From Leptolyngbya subtilissima AS-A7 (lineage in GTDB: Bacteria > Cyanobacteriota > Cyanobacteriia > Phormidesmidales > Phormidesmidaceae), in NCBI RefSeq assembly GCF_039962255.1, contig NZ_JAMPKY010000004.1:248001-312000 (forward strand): a DNA stretch of 64,000 nucleotides, given 5' to 3'. Below, piece after piece: positions 41,685-50,082 of the stretch. The translations under genes and the position numbers were made by a program. Under the pieces are notes generated by a model, which saw nothing but the letters and a program-made list of their open reading frames with translations, was not told where the DNA came from and made no database searches. The stretch's first letter is position 1, and every line of letters begins with the position of its first letter.

Positions 41685-42707
41685 ATGACCGACTCAGCCC
41701 TGCTGCCAGTGCCTGATTTTTATAACCCTAGCCGGGTCGGTGAGGTGTGGTCGGTGCCCTATCAGCAGCGCGCCGCTGAGGCCAAAGCCTGGGCCAAAGC
41801 CCATCACATTGCCCCCGCTGCCGAGGATGATCGTCGCCTCTGCCTGCTGCTGATCGATGTACAAAATACCTTCTGCATTCCGGGCTTTGAGCTGTTTGTG
41901 GGTGGGCGATCGGGCCAGGGAGCTGTGGACGATAACCGCCGCCTAGGCGAGTTTATTTACCGCAATCTAGGGCAGATCACCACGATCACCGCCACCCTCG
42001 ATACCCATCAGGCGATGCAGGTGTTTCATCCCCTATTTTGGGTCGACGCTGAGGGCGAAAATCCGCCGCCGATGACCATGATTCACTACGACGACGTGGT
42101 GCAGGGCAAATGGCGGGTCAACCCAGCGATCTCCGCCAATCTCACCGCCTCCCGCGACCTGCAAGAATACGCTCTGCACTACACCAAAACCCTGGATGAC
42201 CGGGGTAAGTATCCCCTCACCGTTTGGCCCTACCACTCGATGCTGGGGGGCATTGGTCATGCGCTGGTGCCTGCGATCGAAGAGGCCTGTTTTTTCCACA
42301 CCATTGCCCGCCAGAGCCAGACCCGCTTTGAGCTGAAGGGCAGCAATCCCCTCACGGAGAATTATTCGGTGCTCAGCCCCGAGGTGATAGAGGATAGTCA
42401 GGGACAGGCGATCGCTCAAAAAAATGCCCCCCTCATTCAAACCCTGCTGGAATTTGATGGGGTGATTGTCGCTGGTCAGGCCAAGAGCCACTGTGTCGCC
42501 TGGACGGTGGCTGACCTATTGAGCGACATTGAGGCTACTGACCCTGCCCTGGCCCAAAAGGTTTACCTGCTTGACGACTGTGCTTCCCCCGTAGTTGTCC
42601 CCGACGTGGTTGATTTTACTGATCAAGCCGAAGACACCTATCAGCGCTTTGCCGAGGCTGGTATGCACCGGGTGCAGTCAACCACGGCGATCGCAGACTG
42701 GCCATAG
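41685..42707 (+). CDS. Isochorismatase/nicotinamidase-like cysteine hydrolase
   Basis: A 340-residue protein of the isochorismatase-like hydrolase superfamily, longer than typical nicotinamidases (about 200). The catalytic Asp is in LCLLLIDVQNTFCIPG, and the nucleophilic cysteine is in VIVAGQAKSHCVAWTV; a YTKTLDD lysine may be the third residue. A TLDTHQAMQVFHPLFWVDA stretch matches the metal/substrate loop of nicotinamidases. The activity is not certain: nicotinamide or another amide or ester. The ATG at 41685 is used; a TTG further upstream has no ribosome site. It is divergent from phoX. Confidence 0.88.
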   Translation: MTDSALLPVPDFYNPSRVGEVWSVPYQQRAAEAKAWAKAHHIAPAAEDDRRLCLLLIDVQNTFCIPGFELFVGGRSGQGAVDDNRRLGEFIYRNLGQITTITATLDTHQAMQVFHPLFWVDAEGENPPPMTMIHYDDVVQGKWRVNPAISANLTASRDLQEYALHYTKTLDDRGKYPLTVWPYHSMLGGIGHALVPAIEEACFFHTIARQSQTRFELKGSNPLTENYSVLSPEVIEDSQGQAIAQKNAPLIQTLLEFDGVIVAGQAKSHCVAWTVADLLSDIEATDPALAQKVYLLDDCASPVVVPDVVDFTDQAEDTYQRFAEAGMHRVQSTTAIADWP

Positions 42708-42800
42708 CCTGCGATCGATGCCATCGAGTCATGGATTAGTGAGTTTTGTGAGTAGTGGCGATCGCTAAATTTAGCCTGCTGCTCAGCAACTGCCTAGCCC

Positions 42801-42905
42801 CTACAGTTTAGCTAAATAGGCTAATAGCGGCAAAATAAATGCAGCAAAAATGCCACCAATGACTACCCATTCAACAACCTTCAATGGAGCGTTTGCTTTT
42901 TTCAT
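42801..42905 (-). CDS. 34-residue single-helix membrane protein next to cytochrome b gene
   Basis: A short gene whose product is MKKANAPLKVVEWVVIGGIF followed by AAFILPLLAYLAKL: a basic start and one transmembrane helix. It begins 33 bases after the stop of the b-type cytochrome gene on the same strand, so it is probably co-transcribed and may be a small subunit of that cytochrome (inference). An AAT-rich stretch precedes the ATG without a strong ribosome site. No family known to me. Confidence 0.6.
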   Translation of the reverse strand: MKKANAPLKVVEWVVIGGIFAAFILPLLAYLAKL

Positions 42906-42938
42906 AACTATCGATTTTTGAGAATTATCAATTAATAG

Positions 42939-43547
42939 CTAACGTCCAAATCGCTCGTGAAATTTTTCTCGAAGATATCCCATCCATAGGGACGGGGATT
43001 CCTCAGGACGGTACTTGGTTTGAACCATTGAAAGCAGCAAGGGCACTCCGCCGACCTTGAGGCCCATAGCAACATGGCCCAACAAAGTTATTAGCAGCAC
43101 CAGCCACGCCGTCAAATGCAGCCTGTACCAAATGTGGTGCAGTTCGCCACCGGGCAACCAGGCCTCTTGCATCATTCTGCCGGTAACCACGGACAAGGTA
43201 GCGGCTAAGAGCATGGCGGTGTTTAAGAGGCGCTGAAGATTGACCCACCAGCCGGGCTTACCCACTTGATGGGTAAGTCGAGGCCAAAAGTCAGGAAACA
43301 ATAATCGCCGATATCCCCAATGAAAGCTATAAATGGCGAGAGCGGGAAATATCAATAAAAAGAATAGGCCAAACGTACCATGAATGCCTTGAATGTCTGG
43401 TAGCAAGGGTAAAGGAATAGAGCCAAACCGACCGTCATAGGTGTTGTAAACCAGAAAGCCGGTAATCAAGGCACTAATTGCCAGCAAGCCAGCGATGCCG
43501 TGTAAAAGCCTTAAAACTAAAGGCTGATAGGGAATTAATTTAGACAT
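42939..43547 (-). CDS. Cytochrome b561-type membrane cytochrome
   Basis: A 202-residue membrane protein with about four transmembrane helices, of the b561/Ni-Fe-hydrogenase cytochrome b superfamily. Candidate heme-ligand histidines are in LRLLHGIAG (helix 1), QGIHGTFGLF (helix 2) and YRLHLTAWLVLLITLLGHVA (helix 4). It would pass electrons across or within the membrane; the partner is unknown. ATG 43547 is used. A gene for a 34-residue single-helix protein follows closely. Confidence 0.85.
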   Translation of the reverse strand: MSKLIPYQPLVLRLLHGIAGLLAISALITGFLVYNTYDGRFGSIPLPLLPDIQGIHGTFGLFFLLIFPALAIYSFHWGYRRLLFPDFWPRLTHQVGKPGWWVNLQRLLNTAMLLAATLSVVTGRMMQEAWLPGGELHHIWYRLHLTAWLVLLITLLGHVAMGLKVGGVPLLLSMVQTKYRPEESPSLWMGYLREKFHERFGR

Positions 43548-43755
43548 TTCACTCGCCAACCGAGGTAATTTTATTCATTAGAGAAATATAATAGGTCAGA
43601 AAATACTTCTGTGGCAAACAGTAGAAGATGAACAAAAAGTGAAATAGAGTCACCTCAAAGATGATTAAATTATGAAATAAGAGTTTGTTTCTTGTGGTTT
43701 TAATCAGTATTTTTAATTAGGCTCAAATCCCCTGTTCGTGATATGGTTTAAGTCA

Positions 43756-43877
43756 TGAAGGGGAGTAGCTTTGGGTTTTAACCCAATCATCTGAATCAAC
43801 ATACTGGCGATGAGCCTGGTTCAGATGGTGAATTAGCACTGTGAAGTAGAACTGTGCGTTCGCAAGCGAGACCTTCA
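43756..43877 (+). promoter_or_regulatory. yybP-ykoY manganese riboswitch
   Basis: P1 is TGAAGG (43756-43761) with CCTTCA (43872-43877). The conserved pieces GGGGAGTAGC, ATCAACATACTGG, GAGCCTGG and GCGAGACCTTCACTGAGTCC appear in order, as in the Mn-sensing yybP-ykoY class. It lies directly upstream of a GDT1/UPF0016 Mn exporter gene, the usual target of this riboswitch. A GTCCACA/TGTGGGC hairpin downstream may be the expression switch. Confidence 0.88.
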
Positions 43878-43962
43878 CTGAGTCCACAACTGATGTGGGC
43901 TTGGTGGAGTTCTTGTGAGCATCCATCATGCCCGCTCAGGCTTAATAATCCTGGAGACGAGC

Positions 43963-44586
43963 ATGCATCCACTGACCGGATTTACCGCTGGCTTACTATT
44001 CATCACCCTATCCGAGTTAGGGGATAAAACCTTTTTTATCGGCATGATTTTAGCCACTCGGCACCCCCGTCGCTGGGTGTTTGTGGGGGTTACCGCCGCG
44101 CTATTTGTCATGACGGTTTTGTCGGTAGCGATCGGTCAGGCAGTCACTATTTTTCCTGAGCACTACGTTCAGGGGTTGACCGTAACCCTGTTTCTAGGAT
44201 TTGGCCTCAAGCTGCTGTACGACGCTAGCCGCATGGTCGGGGGTGGTAGCTTAGCCGATGAGCAGGCCGAGGCCCTAGAGGCTGTCGAAGAAAGTGAGGC
44301 TGAGGTCAAAAAATGGTCGGTCAAAGCCGTGCTGATTCAATCCTTTAGTCTGACCTTTGTAGCGGAGTGGGGCGATCGCACTCAGTTTGCCACCATTGCC
44401 CTGGCGGCGGCTAACCATCCGGTGGGCGTGGTGCTGGGGTCAACCCTGGGACATGCGGTATGTGCTGCGATCGCCGTTGCCTGTGGCAAACTCGTTGCTG
44501 GCCGCATTTCAGAGCGCTGGCTGACGACCGTTGGCGGGCTGTTATTTGTCATCTTTGGCCTAGTTGCCGCCGTGGAGATGGTTTAG
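43963..44586 (+). CDS. GDT1/TMEM165 (UPF0016) manganese exporter
   Basis: A 207-residue membrane protein with two homologous halves. Each carries the family motif E-x-G-D-(K/R)-T: LSELGDKTFF in the first and VAEWGDRTQF in the second, in six helices. Members export Mn2+ (in Synechocystis, Mnx moves Mn from cytoplasm to thylakoid lumen or out of the cell). The middle loop is acidic (ADEQAEALEAVEESEAEV). The ATG at 43963 follows CTGGAG with good spacing; the upstream GTG is not needed. The Mn riboswitch in its leader should raise expression when Mn is high. Confidence 0.93.
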   Translation: MHPLTGFTAGLLFITLSELGDKTFFIGMILATRHPRRWVFVGVTAALFVMTVLSVAIGQAVTIFPEHYVQGLTVTLFLGFGLKLLYDASRMVGGGSLADEQAEALEAVEESEAEVKKWSVKAVLIQSFSLTFVAEWGDRTQFATIALAAANHPVGVVLGSTLGHAVCAAIAVACGKLVAGRISERWLTTVGGLLFVIFGLVAAVEMV

Positions 44587-44621
44587 GGCAAGCTAGCGGT
44601 GAGGCCAACTTGTCCAGCAGG

Positions 44622-45062
44622 CTAGCGAACGCCTGTGCCGTAGGCAATCACCTCAATGGCAATAACGCCTTGGCCGTTGTTGCCGCTCAGCTCAGCGGTT
44701 TGAATGCGGATGTTGACCACCTGGTCTGCGCCCCAGCCCAGGGCTGACTCTTCCATCCGCAATATGGCTTCGCGGCGGCCCCTTTCAAGCAGGCTTTCGT
44801 AAACCGTGATGCGTCCGCCAAAGAAACTAAATACCCCCGCGATGAACGTCTTAAAAAAGTCGGATGATATGACTACGCTGCCGGTGAATAGTTGTGCCTG
44901 ATGGGCTTTAGGCAGAGACACTTTAGCCCCAGCCGTGCTGAGCATCAGCCCTTGAATAGCCTGTTCTCGCTGTTGTAACTGACGAAAGTGCTGCTTTTCA
45001 GTTCGGGTACCAAAAAAGTAGCCGATCCCTAGCAATACCGCAAAAACAATTAGCTCCTCCAT
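44622..45062 (-). CDS. YbjQ-family protein with N-terminal membrane anchor
   Basis: A 146-residue protein: one N-terminal transmembrane helix (about 3-20), a coiled stretch and a YbjQ/UPF0145 domain ending in LGWGADQVVNIRIQTAELS and VIAIEVIAYGTGV. YbjQ domains form pentamers of unknown function. It starts two bases after the stop of the next upstream gene, which encodes a second YbjQ protein, so the two are translationally linked and may form a mixed, membrane-attached oligomer (inference). It converges on the Mn exporter gene. Confidence 0.85.
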   Translation of the reverse strand: MEELIVFAVLLGIGYFFGTRTEKQHFRQLQQREQAIQGLMLSTAGAKVSLPKAHQAQLFTGSVVISSDFFKTFIAGVFSFFGGRITVYESLLERGRREAILRMEESALGWGADQVVNIRIQTAELSGNNGQGVIAIEVIAYGTGVR

Positions 45063-45064
45063 AG

Positions 45065-45412
45065 CTATTCAACCCGCACGGCGGTGCCGTATGCAAACAG
45101 TTCTGCTGCGCCCTGGGTCAGCGATGCAGTGGCAAAGCGGACGTTGACAATGGCATTCGCGCCCCGCTTTTGGGCCTCTTGCACCATGCGACTGGTGGCC
45201 TCTTCGCGGGCTTCTTGCAGCAGTTCGGTGTAGCCCTTGAGCTCGCCGCCTACGATATTTTTGAGTCCAGCAGCAATGTCGCGGCCGATGTGTTTGGCTC
45301 GCACGGAGCTGCCCTGTACCAAGCCCATGTGTTGTGTAATGGTTTTGCCAGGAACGGTTTCGATGTTGGTGAGAATAATGTTAGGTGCAGAAGATCGAGG
45401 TTGAACGGTCAT
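45065..45412 (-). CDS. YbjQ-family protein (soluble)
   Basis: A 115-residue soluble YbjQ/UPF0145 protein covering the whole domain: IILTNIETVPGKTITQHMGL, VQGSSVRAKHIGRDIAAGLK and then KRGANAIVNVRFATASLTQG with ELFAYGTAVRV at the end. The function of the family is not known. Its stop is two bases before the start of the anchored YbjQ gene, so they form a pair. ATG 45412 is used; the upstream TTG is not supported. The upstream 45481-45514 hairpin lies in its promoter region. Confidence 0.88.
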   Translation of the reverse strand: MTVQPRSSAPNIILTNIETVPGKTITQHMGLVQGSSVRAKHIGRDIAAGLKNIVGGELKGYTELLQEAREEATSRMVQEAQKRGANAIVNVRFATASLTQGAAELFAYGTAVRVE

Positions 45413-45480
45413 CTCGCGGCCTGAGGCTCTATAAAACAACGACAACCCTAGCCTTTGCGATCAGCGGCGTCGATGTTTCC

Positions 45481-45514
45481 TAACGGTTTGCCCACTATTG
45501 CTTGCAAACCGTTA
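45481..45514. repeat. 11-bp perfect hairpin
   Basis: TAACGGTTTGC (45481-45491) and GCAAACCGTTA (45504-45514) are exact inverse complements around a 12-base loop, between the YbjQ pair and the GIY-YIG gene. It could be an operator or a terminator without a T-run. Confidence 0.6.
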
Positions 45515-45677
45515 CACATAGCCTTGATGAAAAGCCATAGTGCAAGCTATTAGCGAATCCAAAATTACAATACTGAAACCCGTGCTTAGCGCTTCTGAAA
45601 ATTCAGATTGCTATTAGGAAAACAAAAAAATTATGTACTTGAGGAGAAAAATCTGCCATTCCCATGATGAGGAGTCG

Positions 45678-45956
45678 CTATACTATCGGAGGCGACTTCA
45701 AATTGAGAACAGGTTTATAAGAATCAAAAGCTGCGCTTTCAGCACGATTTAATAGCCATTCGGGTACTTCGACCCAGTGAATATAAATATCGTTGCCATA
45801 ATTAGCTACAAGTTGAGCAAGCTTATGATGGCCTCCATTCCAACGCTGGTAAAGGTTTTTAGACTGGCCAACATACAAAACAGTACCATCCTGATGAAGA
45901 ACCAGGTAGATGCCACTTGTTTTAGGCAGCAGTGATAGCTGGCTAAGAGAGATTAT
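45678..45956 (-). CDS. GIY-YIG domain protein with an apparent non-AUG start
   Basis: The frame encodes a compact 92-residue GIY-YIG domain: SGIYLVLHQD, VLYVGQSKNLYQRWNGGHHK with the catalytic Arg, and NRAESAAFDSYKPVLNLKSP with the Glu and Asn. These nucleases cut DNA or RNA with one metal. No ATG, GTG or TTG lies in frame before the domain; the frame is closed by TGA at 45969-45971. GAGGAG (45965-45970) stands eight bases before an ATA (45954-45956), so AUA or the following AUC may be the start; otherwise a sequencing error or a frameshift from the upstream gene is possible. The gene follows the 108-residue protein gene by two bases. It is in AT-richer DNA. Confidence 0.75.
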   Translation of the reverse strand: MISLSQLSLLPKTSGIYLVLHQDGTVLYVGQSKNLYQRWNGGHHKLAQLVANYGNDIYIHWVEVPEWLLNRAESAAFDSYKPVLNLKSPPIV

Positions 45957-45958
45957 GA

Positions 45959-46285
45959 CTACAACTCCTCAATATGAATATCTGCTATTTGAGCTTCTAG
46001 CTGAATCCGCTTCCAATCAATCTCTATCTCATCTTGCGTCAATCCAGCTATAGCACCAACCGTGAGTAGGGATCCTTTAAGCATTTTTTCGGACTCTTCT
46101 AACTCAGTCAGGCTTATGTCGGGCGTTTGTTTCAGAGCACGGACTTGCTCCAGAATTGTTACCCAATGAGCTTTGTATCGTAAGTCGCGTCCTTCTGTTA
46201 GTTCAGGATGCCCTTTTCTGAGTTCTTGAGTTGTTTCTGTCTTAGTCAGCTTGTAAACTTCTTGCTTAACCTCAAGCATTTTCAT
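45959..46285 (-). CDS. Helical protein of unknown function in the GIY-YIG operon
   Basis: A 108-residue, charged and mostly helical cytoplasmic protein (KLTKTETTQELRKGHPELTE, then DISLTELEESEKMLKGSLLT and IEIDWKRIQLEAQIADIHIE). No family is recognised. It lies nine bases after the 219-residue protein gene and two bases before the GIY-YIG frame, so the three are one operon. AAGGGG precedes the ATG. The end of the gene carries the GAGGAG that may serve as the ribosome site of the next gene. Confidence 0.7.
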   Translation of the reverse strand: MKMLEVKQEVYKLTKTETTQELRKGHPELTEGRDLRYKAHWVTILEQVRALKQTPDISLTELEESEKMLKGSLLTVGAIAGLTQDEIEIDWKRIQLEAQIADIHIEEL

Positions 46286-46294
46286 ACTGCCCCT

Positions 46295-46954
46295 TTACAA
46301 CTTGGTGTAGTGGACAACAGTTTTAACTAACTTTAAAATTTCAGACTTCTCGATATTAAATAGATCAGATCCCAAATCAATTGCCTTATTAGATGACTTT
46401 GTACTATAAATAAGCTTAACTTTTTCTTGAATTTCCTTTGAGGCATTTTCTTGCTTCAGTACAGCCTTCACTAATTCCCGCTGTACTCGGTAAGTATCAT
46501 TCCAAGTTTGTAGAGAGCGCTGACTATTTTCTAAATGTCCAATCTGCTTGATCTTTTCAGACCACGAATCTAATAACTGAGATAGAGCCGATGCTGTACT
46601 GACTCCAGCCTTCTCAAACAGAGACTTAAGTACTTGCCCTTTCTTTTGGCTGTCCTGAATAACTTTGACGTGCTCATCACGATATTTTTGCAGAATATTT
46701 TCTGCCGCTGCTACCGCAACCTGCTTTTCTTGCCTGCCAGTGATCTGACCTTGCTGCTCTGAACGAATTTGATCTAACACCTGATCATAGTTCGTCATTC
46801 GATGGCGGTAGTGATTGAATAGCTGCCGACCATCCGCTAAATCATATGGTATTTGGGATCCATTTCCATCCTGAACATTGTAGAGCTGTTCAGGATTCGT
46901 TAGTTTCACGCGCTTGCGGAGACCAGCTTTATACTCATCGTTCTCAGTACCCAA
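46295..46954 (-). CDS. Coiled-coil protein of unknown function in the GIY-YIG operon
   Basis: A 219-residue protein, lysine- and glutamine-rich with long helices (DQVLDQIRSEQQGQITGRQE, LLDSWSEKIKQIGHLENSQR), predicted soluble. No domain recognised. It is read from a TTG with GAGGAA seven bases upstream; the next in-frame ATG would remove the first 53 residues. Overlapping this start in another frame is a six-codon ATG frame that ends within the gene (MSLGY then stop). It is the first gene of the AT-rich three-gene operon. It could be a structural or regulatory partner of the GIY-YIG protein, but this is only context. Confidence 0.68.
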   Translation of the reverse strand: MGTENDEYKAGLRKRVKLTNPEQLYNVQDGNGSQIPYDLADGRQLFNHYRHRMTNYDQVLDQIRSEQQGQITGRQEKQVAVAAAENILQKYRDEHVKVIQDSQKKGQVLKSLFEKAGVSTASALSQLLDSWSEKIKQIGHLENSQRSLQTWNDTYRVQRELVKAVLKQENASKEIQEKVKLIYSTKSSNKAIDLGSDLFNIEKSEILKLVKTVVHYTKL

Positions 46955-47208
46955 GGCTCATTCCTCAACTCGAAATAGACATAGGCTTCTCTTTGTACTC
47001 TACCCATGAATCTTTTAGGATCAATATTCTTCGGTGGATCTTGATACAATCACCAAAAATTGAACATCGATATCTTGTGAGCTAGTCAAATCAGCAAAAT
47101 GAAGCACCACACATAGCATTCAGCAGGTAGCTGGTTACTAAAGCATTGTTAGGTGGCCTGTTCGGGAATGAGTTAGTTGGCAATACCCAACGGCCTACAA
47201 GAGTCATA
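46955..47208. other. Intergenic region upstream of the GIY-YIG operon
   Basis: An AT-rich stretch between the leftward GIY-YIG operon and the ftsH terminator, which must hold the operon promoter. No operator, RNA or repeat was recognised. Confidence 0.4.
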
Positions 47209-47243
47209 TAAAAAGGGGATGCCCAGTGGACATCCCCTTTTTA
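47209..47243 (-). terminator. Intrinsic terminator of ftsH
   Basis: TAAAAAGGGGATG pairs perfectly with CATCCCCTTTTTA around a nine-base loop. It lies 26 bases past the ftsH stop; the A-run and T-run make it usable on both strands. Confidence 0.92.
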
Positions 47244-47268
47244 TGAACTACGCAAACTTCAACGTGAT

Positions 47269-49110
47269 TTACACAATTGATGCCATGCTCACATCGTTGG
47301 TGGCAAGCAGCTGTTGTAGCTCTTCAGAATCCACAGTTTCCTTATCCACCAGCATTGTGGCCAGTTGGTCGAGCACGTGGCGGTTATTGGTCAGCACCTG
47401 CTTAGCGCGGGTGTAGGCCTGGTCAACCAAACCCCGCACTTCGGAGTCGATGGTGGCAGCGGTCTCTTCAGAGAAATCGCGCTCGGCGGCGATATCGCGA
47501 CCCAGGAACATGTTGCCCTGTTGGCGACCGAGGGCGACGGGGCCGAGCTTGTCGCTCATGCCGAAGCGGGTCACCATCTGACGAGCAACGCGAGCCACCT
47601 GCTGCAGGTCGTTGGAAGCACCAGTGGTAACTTCCTCTTCACCAAAGATGATCTCTTCAGCGATGCGGCCACCGAGGGCCACAGCCATCTGGTTTTGCAG
47701 GTAGGAGCGGGAGTAAAGGCCCGACTCTAGACGATCTTCGCTGGGGGTGAACCAAGTCAGACCACCGGCGCGACCGCGGGGAATGATGCTGATTTTCTGC
47801 ACAGGGTCGTAATCGGGCATCAGGGCACCGACTAGGGCGTGCCCAGCTTCGTGGTAGGCGACCAGCTCTTTGCGCTTTTCGCTCATGACGCGGTCTTTCT
47901 TCTCGGGGCCAGCGAGGACGCGATCGATCGCATCGTTAACCTCATCCATGGAGATTTCGGTCAAGTTGCGGCGGGCGGCGAGAATGGCGGCCTCGTTCAG
48001 CAGGTTCGACAGGTCGGCTCCAGTAAAGCCGGGGGTACGACGAGCGATCTTTTGCAGATCGACATCCTTGGAGAAGGTCTTGCCGCGGGCGTGGACGTTG
48101 AGGATTTCGAGGCGACCGGCGTAATCGGGGCGATCGACCACCACCTGGCGGTCAAAACGACCGGGGCGCAACAGGGCCGCATCGAGCACGTCGGGGCGGT
48201 TGGTAGCGGCAATGATGATGATGCCGGTGTTGCCCTCGAAACCATCCATCTCGGTGAGCAACTGGTTGAGGGTTTGCTCACGCTCGTCGTTGCCGCCGCC
48301 GAGGCCTGCGCCTCGCTGACGACCGACGGCGTCAATCTCGTCGATAAACACGATACAGGGAGCGTTGGCCTTGGCCTGCTCGAACAGGTCGCGGACGCGA
48401 GAGGCACCCACACCGACAAACATTTCGACGAACTCAGAACCGGATATGGAGAAGAAGGGCACGCCCGCTTCGCCCGCAACGGCCTTGGCCAGCAGAGTTT
48501 TACCAGTACCGGGAGGGCCCACCAGCAGCACACCCTTGGGAATCTTGGCACCGACGGCAGTGAAGCGATCGGCATTCTTGAGGAAATCAACGACCTCGGT
48601 CAGCTCTAGCTTGGCCTGCTCAATACCGGCTACATCGCCAAAGGTGACTTGGGTCTGAGGCTCCATCTGCACACGGGCTTTGGACTTGCCAAAGTTCATG
48701 GCCTGGTTGCCAGGACCACTCTGGGCGCGGCGCAGCACAAAGAACAGTACCCCCAGCAGCAAGATAGGAATCAGCAGGGTGCTAAAGGCGCGAACCCAGA
48801 CGCTGTCATCGCTCTGGGGCATGACGACGATGTCGACATTGTTGGTTTCCAGGGTGCTGATTAGCTCCTGGTCGTTGGGCAGGTTAACGATGATCTGACC
48901 GTTACCCTCGGGGTCTGTGAAGCGAGCGCGGGTGCGATCGGCGCTGATGTTGACGCGCTCGATCTGGTTATTTTGCACCGCGTCTAAAAACTGGCTGTAA
49001 CGCCAGGTCTGGGTTTCAGGGCCAGAGCCATCAAAAATTGCGGTCGCCAGGGCAATGACTACAACGACCAGCAGGGCATATAGACCTGCATTTCTCCACC
49101 GTTTGTTCAC
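47269..49110 (-). CDS. ftsH: FtsH ATP-dependent zinc metalloprotease
   Basis: A 613-residue membrane-anchored AAA+ protease. Two transmembrane helices lie at about 8-25 and 108-126, flanking an extracytoplasmic domain. The AAA+ module has Walker A GPPGTGKT, Walker [10 protein letters not shown] and the second region of homology ([20 protein letters not shown]). The protease site is HEAGH, with the distal Asp in the [13 protein letters not shown] region. It is of the FtsH2/FtsH4 thylakoid type, which with FtsH3 removes damaged D1 in photosystem II repair. The start is GTG. Transcribed alone. Confidence 0.96.
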   Translation of the reverse strand: MNKRWRNAGLYALLVVVVIALATAIFDGSGPETQTWRYSQFLDAVQNNQIERVNISADRTRARFTDPEGNGQIIVNLPNDQELISTLETNNVDIVVMPQSDDSVWVRAFSTLLIPILLLGVLFFVLRRAQSGPGNQAMNFGKSKARVQMEPQTQVTFGDVAGIEQAKLELTEVVDFLKNADRFTAVGAKIPKGVLLVGPPGTGKTLLAKAVAGEAGVPFFSISGSEFVEMFVGVGASRVRDLFEQAKANAPCIVFIDEIDAVGRQRGAGLGGGNDEREQTLNQLLTEMDGFEGNTGIIIIAATNRPDVLDAALLRPGRFDRQVVVDRPDYAGRLEILNVHARGKTFSKDVDLQKIARRTPGFTGADLSNLLNEAAILAARRNLTEISMDEVNDAIDRVLAGPEKKDRVMSEKRKELVAYHEAGHALVGALMPDYDPVQKISIIPRGRAGGLTWFTPSEDRLESGLYSRSYLQNQMAVALGGRIAEEIIFGEEEVTTGASNDLQQVARVARQMVTRFGMSDKLGPVALGRQQGNMFLGRDIAAERDFSEETAATIDSEVRGLVDQAYTRAKQVLTNNRHVLDQLATMLVDKETVDSEELQQLLATNDVSMASIV

Positions 49111-49275
49111 CGGGCTATTGCCTCCACTTACTTCTTGGGATGAACTGTTGCTTAGAAACCGTTTCTAATGAAACCAATTTGGGGCTAATGCTTAAATAAG
49201 CCGCAAGATTAGAGAGATATTAACTTATGTTAACGTCATCTGTGAGAATGGGCTAATCGATAATTGGGATAGGTG

Positions 49276-50076
49276 CTAATTTTCGCTAAAAGCAGCCCGC
49301 AAAGCCGCTAGGGCTGGGTGCTGTGGGTTAACCTCCAGTCTACTGCGATCGCCCAAAACTGTGTGAATAGGTACTACCTGCACCCCTGAGTTGCTATAGG
49401 CCAACGCCTCAAAGCGCTGAATCACCCCCGGCGGCCAGGGGGATTGGTTGACCTGTTCCCCTTGTCGCTTCAAATATTCAATGAGATGTGAACGAACAAT
49501 TCCTGGCAGTAGGCCAGCTCCCAAGCCGGGCGTGTGCCACTGACCATTGGCCCAGCCCCAGAGGTTGCCGGTGCTAGTTTCTAGCCATTGGCCTCGGGCA
49601 TTCACCAGGATGGCCTCGCGTGCACCGTGCCGCTGGGCAGCCTGTAGGGCCAGCCAGGCCCCGAGGTAATTGCCGGTTTTGTAGGCGGGCTGCGATCGCC
49701 CATACATCTCCCCCCGCGCCACCCAGGCGGCAATGCCCTGGGTCTGCATCGTCTCTAGGTCTAGAGGCAGACTGCGCCCAGTCACCAGCTCACGACCGTC
49801 GGGAAGGCAGGTAATCCGCAGAACAGGATGGTCCTCTAACAATGCCTCGGCCCCCTGCCGCACCCGATCCCATGAGGGGCTGGGCCAGCCAAAATCGGTC
49901 AGGCCATGAACTAGACGCTGCTGGTGGGCCGCCCAGTGGGTGAGGGGGTGGTCAAGGCTCTGGCCATAGATTCGCAGGGTGGTAAACACTGTGGCCCCGT
50001 AGATTAGGGTGGGGTCGTTGACGGCGAGGACAATATCGCTGCCCTGGCAGAGCTGCCCGTCGAACCAGTAGGCCAT
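49276..50076 (-). CDS. Class IV PLP-dependent aminotransferase/lyase (PabC-like)
   Basis: A 266-residue fold-type IV PLP enzyme. The PLP lysine is in PAYKTGNYLGAWLALQAAQR, and the cofactor-binding ETSTGNLWGW and the LLPGIVRSHLI segments match the 4-amino-4-deoxychorismate lyase (PabC) / branched-chain aminotransferase family. The small size and the GQWHTPGLGAGLLPG motif favour ADC lyase (p-aminobenzoate for folate), but the distinction from other class IV enzymes is not certain. It lies six bases after the amidase gene on the same strand, so they share a transcript. Confidence 0.88.
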   Translation of the reverse strand: MAYWFDGQLCQGSDIVLAVNDPTLIYGATVFTTLRIYGQSLDHPLTHWAAHQQRLVHGLTDFGWPSPSWDRVRQGAEALLEDHPVLRITCLPDGRELVTGRSLPLDLETMQTQGIAAWVARGEMYGRSQPAYKTGNYLGAWLALQAAQRHGAREAILVNARGQWLETSTGNLWGWANGQWHTPGLGAGLLPGIVRSHLIEYLKRQGEQVNQSPWPPGVIQRFEALAYSNSGVQVVPIHTVLGDRSRLEVNPQHPALAALRAAFSEN

Positions 50077-50082
50077 TTGCCG

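Noticed and set aside
47839-48609. 256-residue frame antisense to ftsH
   Set aside because: It is the complement of the highly conserved AAA+ domain and has no independent motif or ribosome site.
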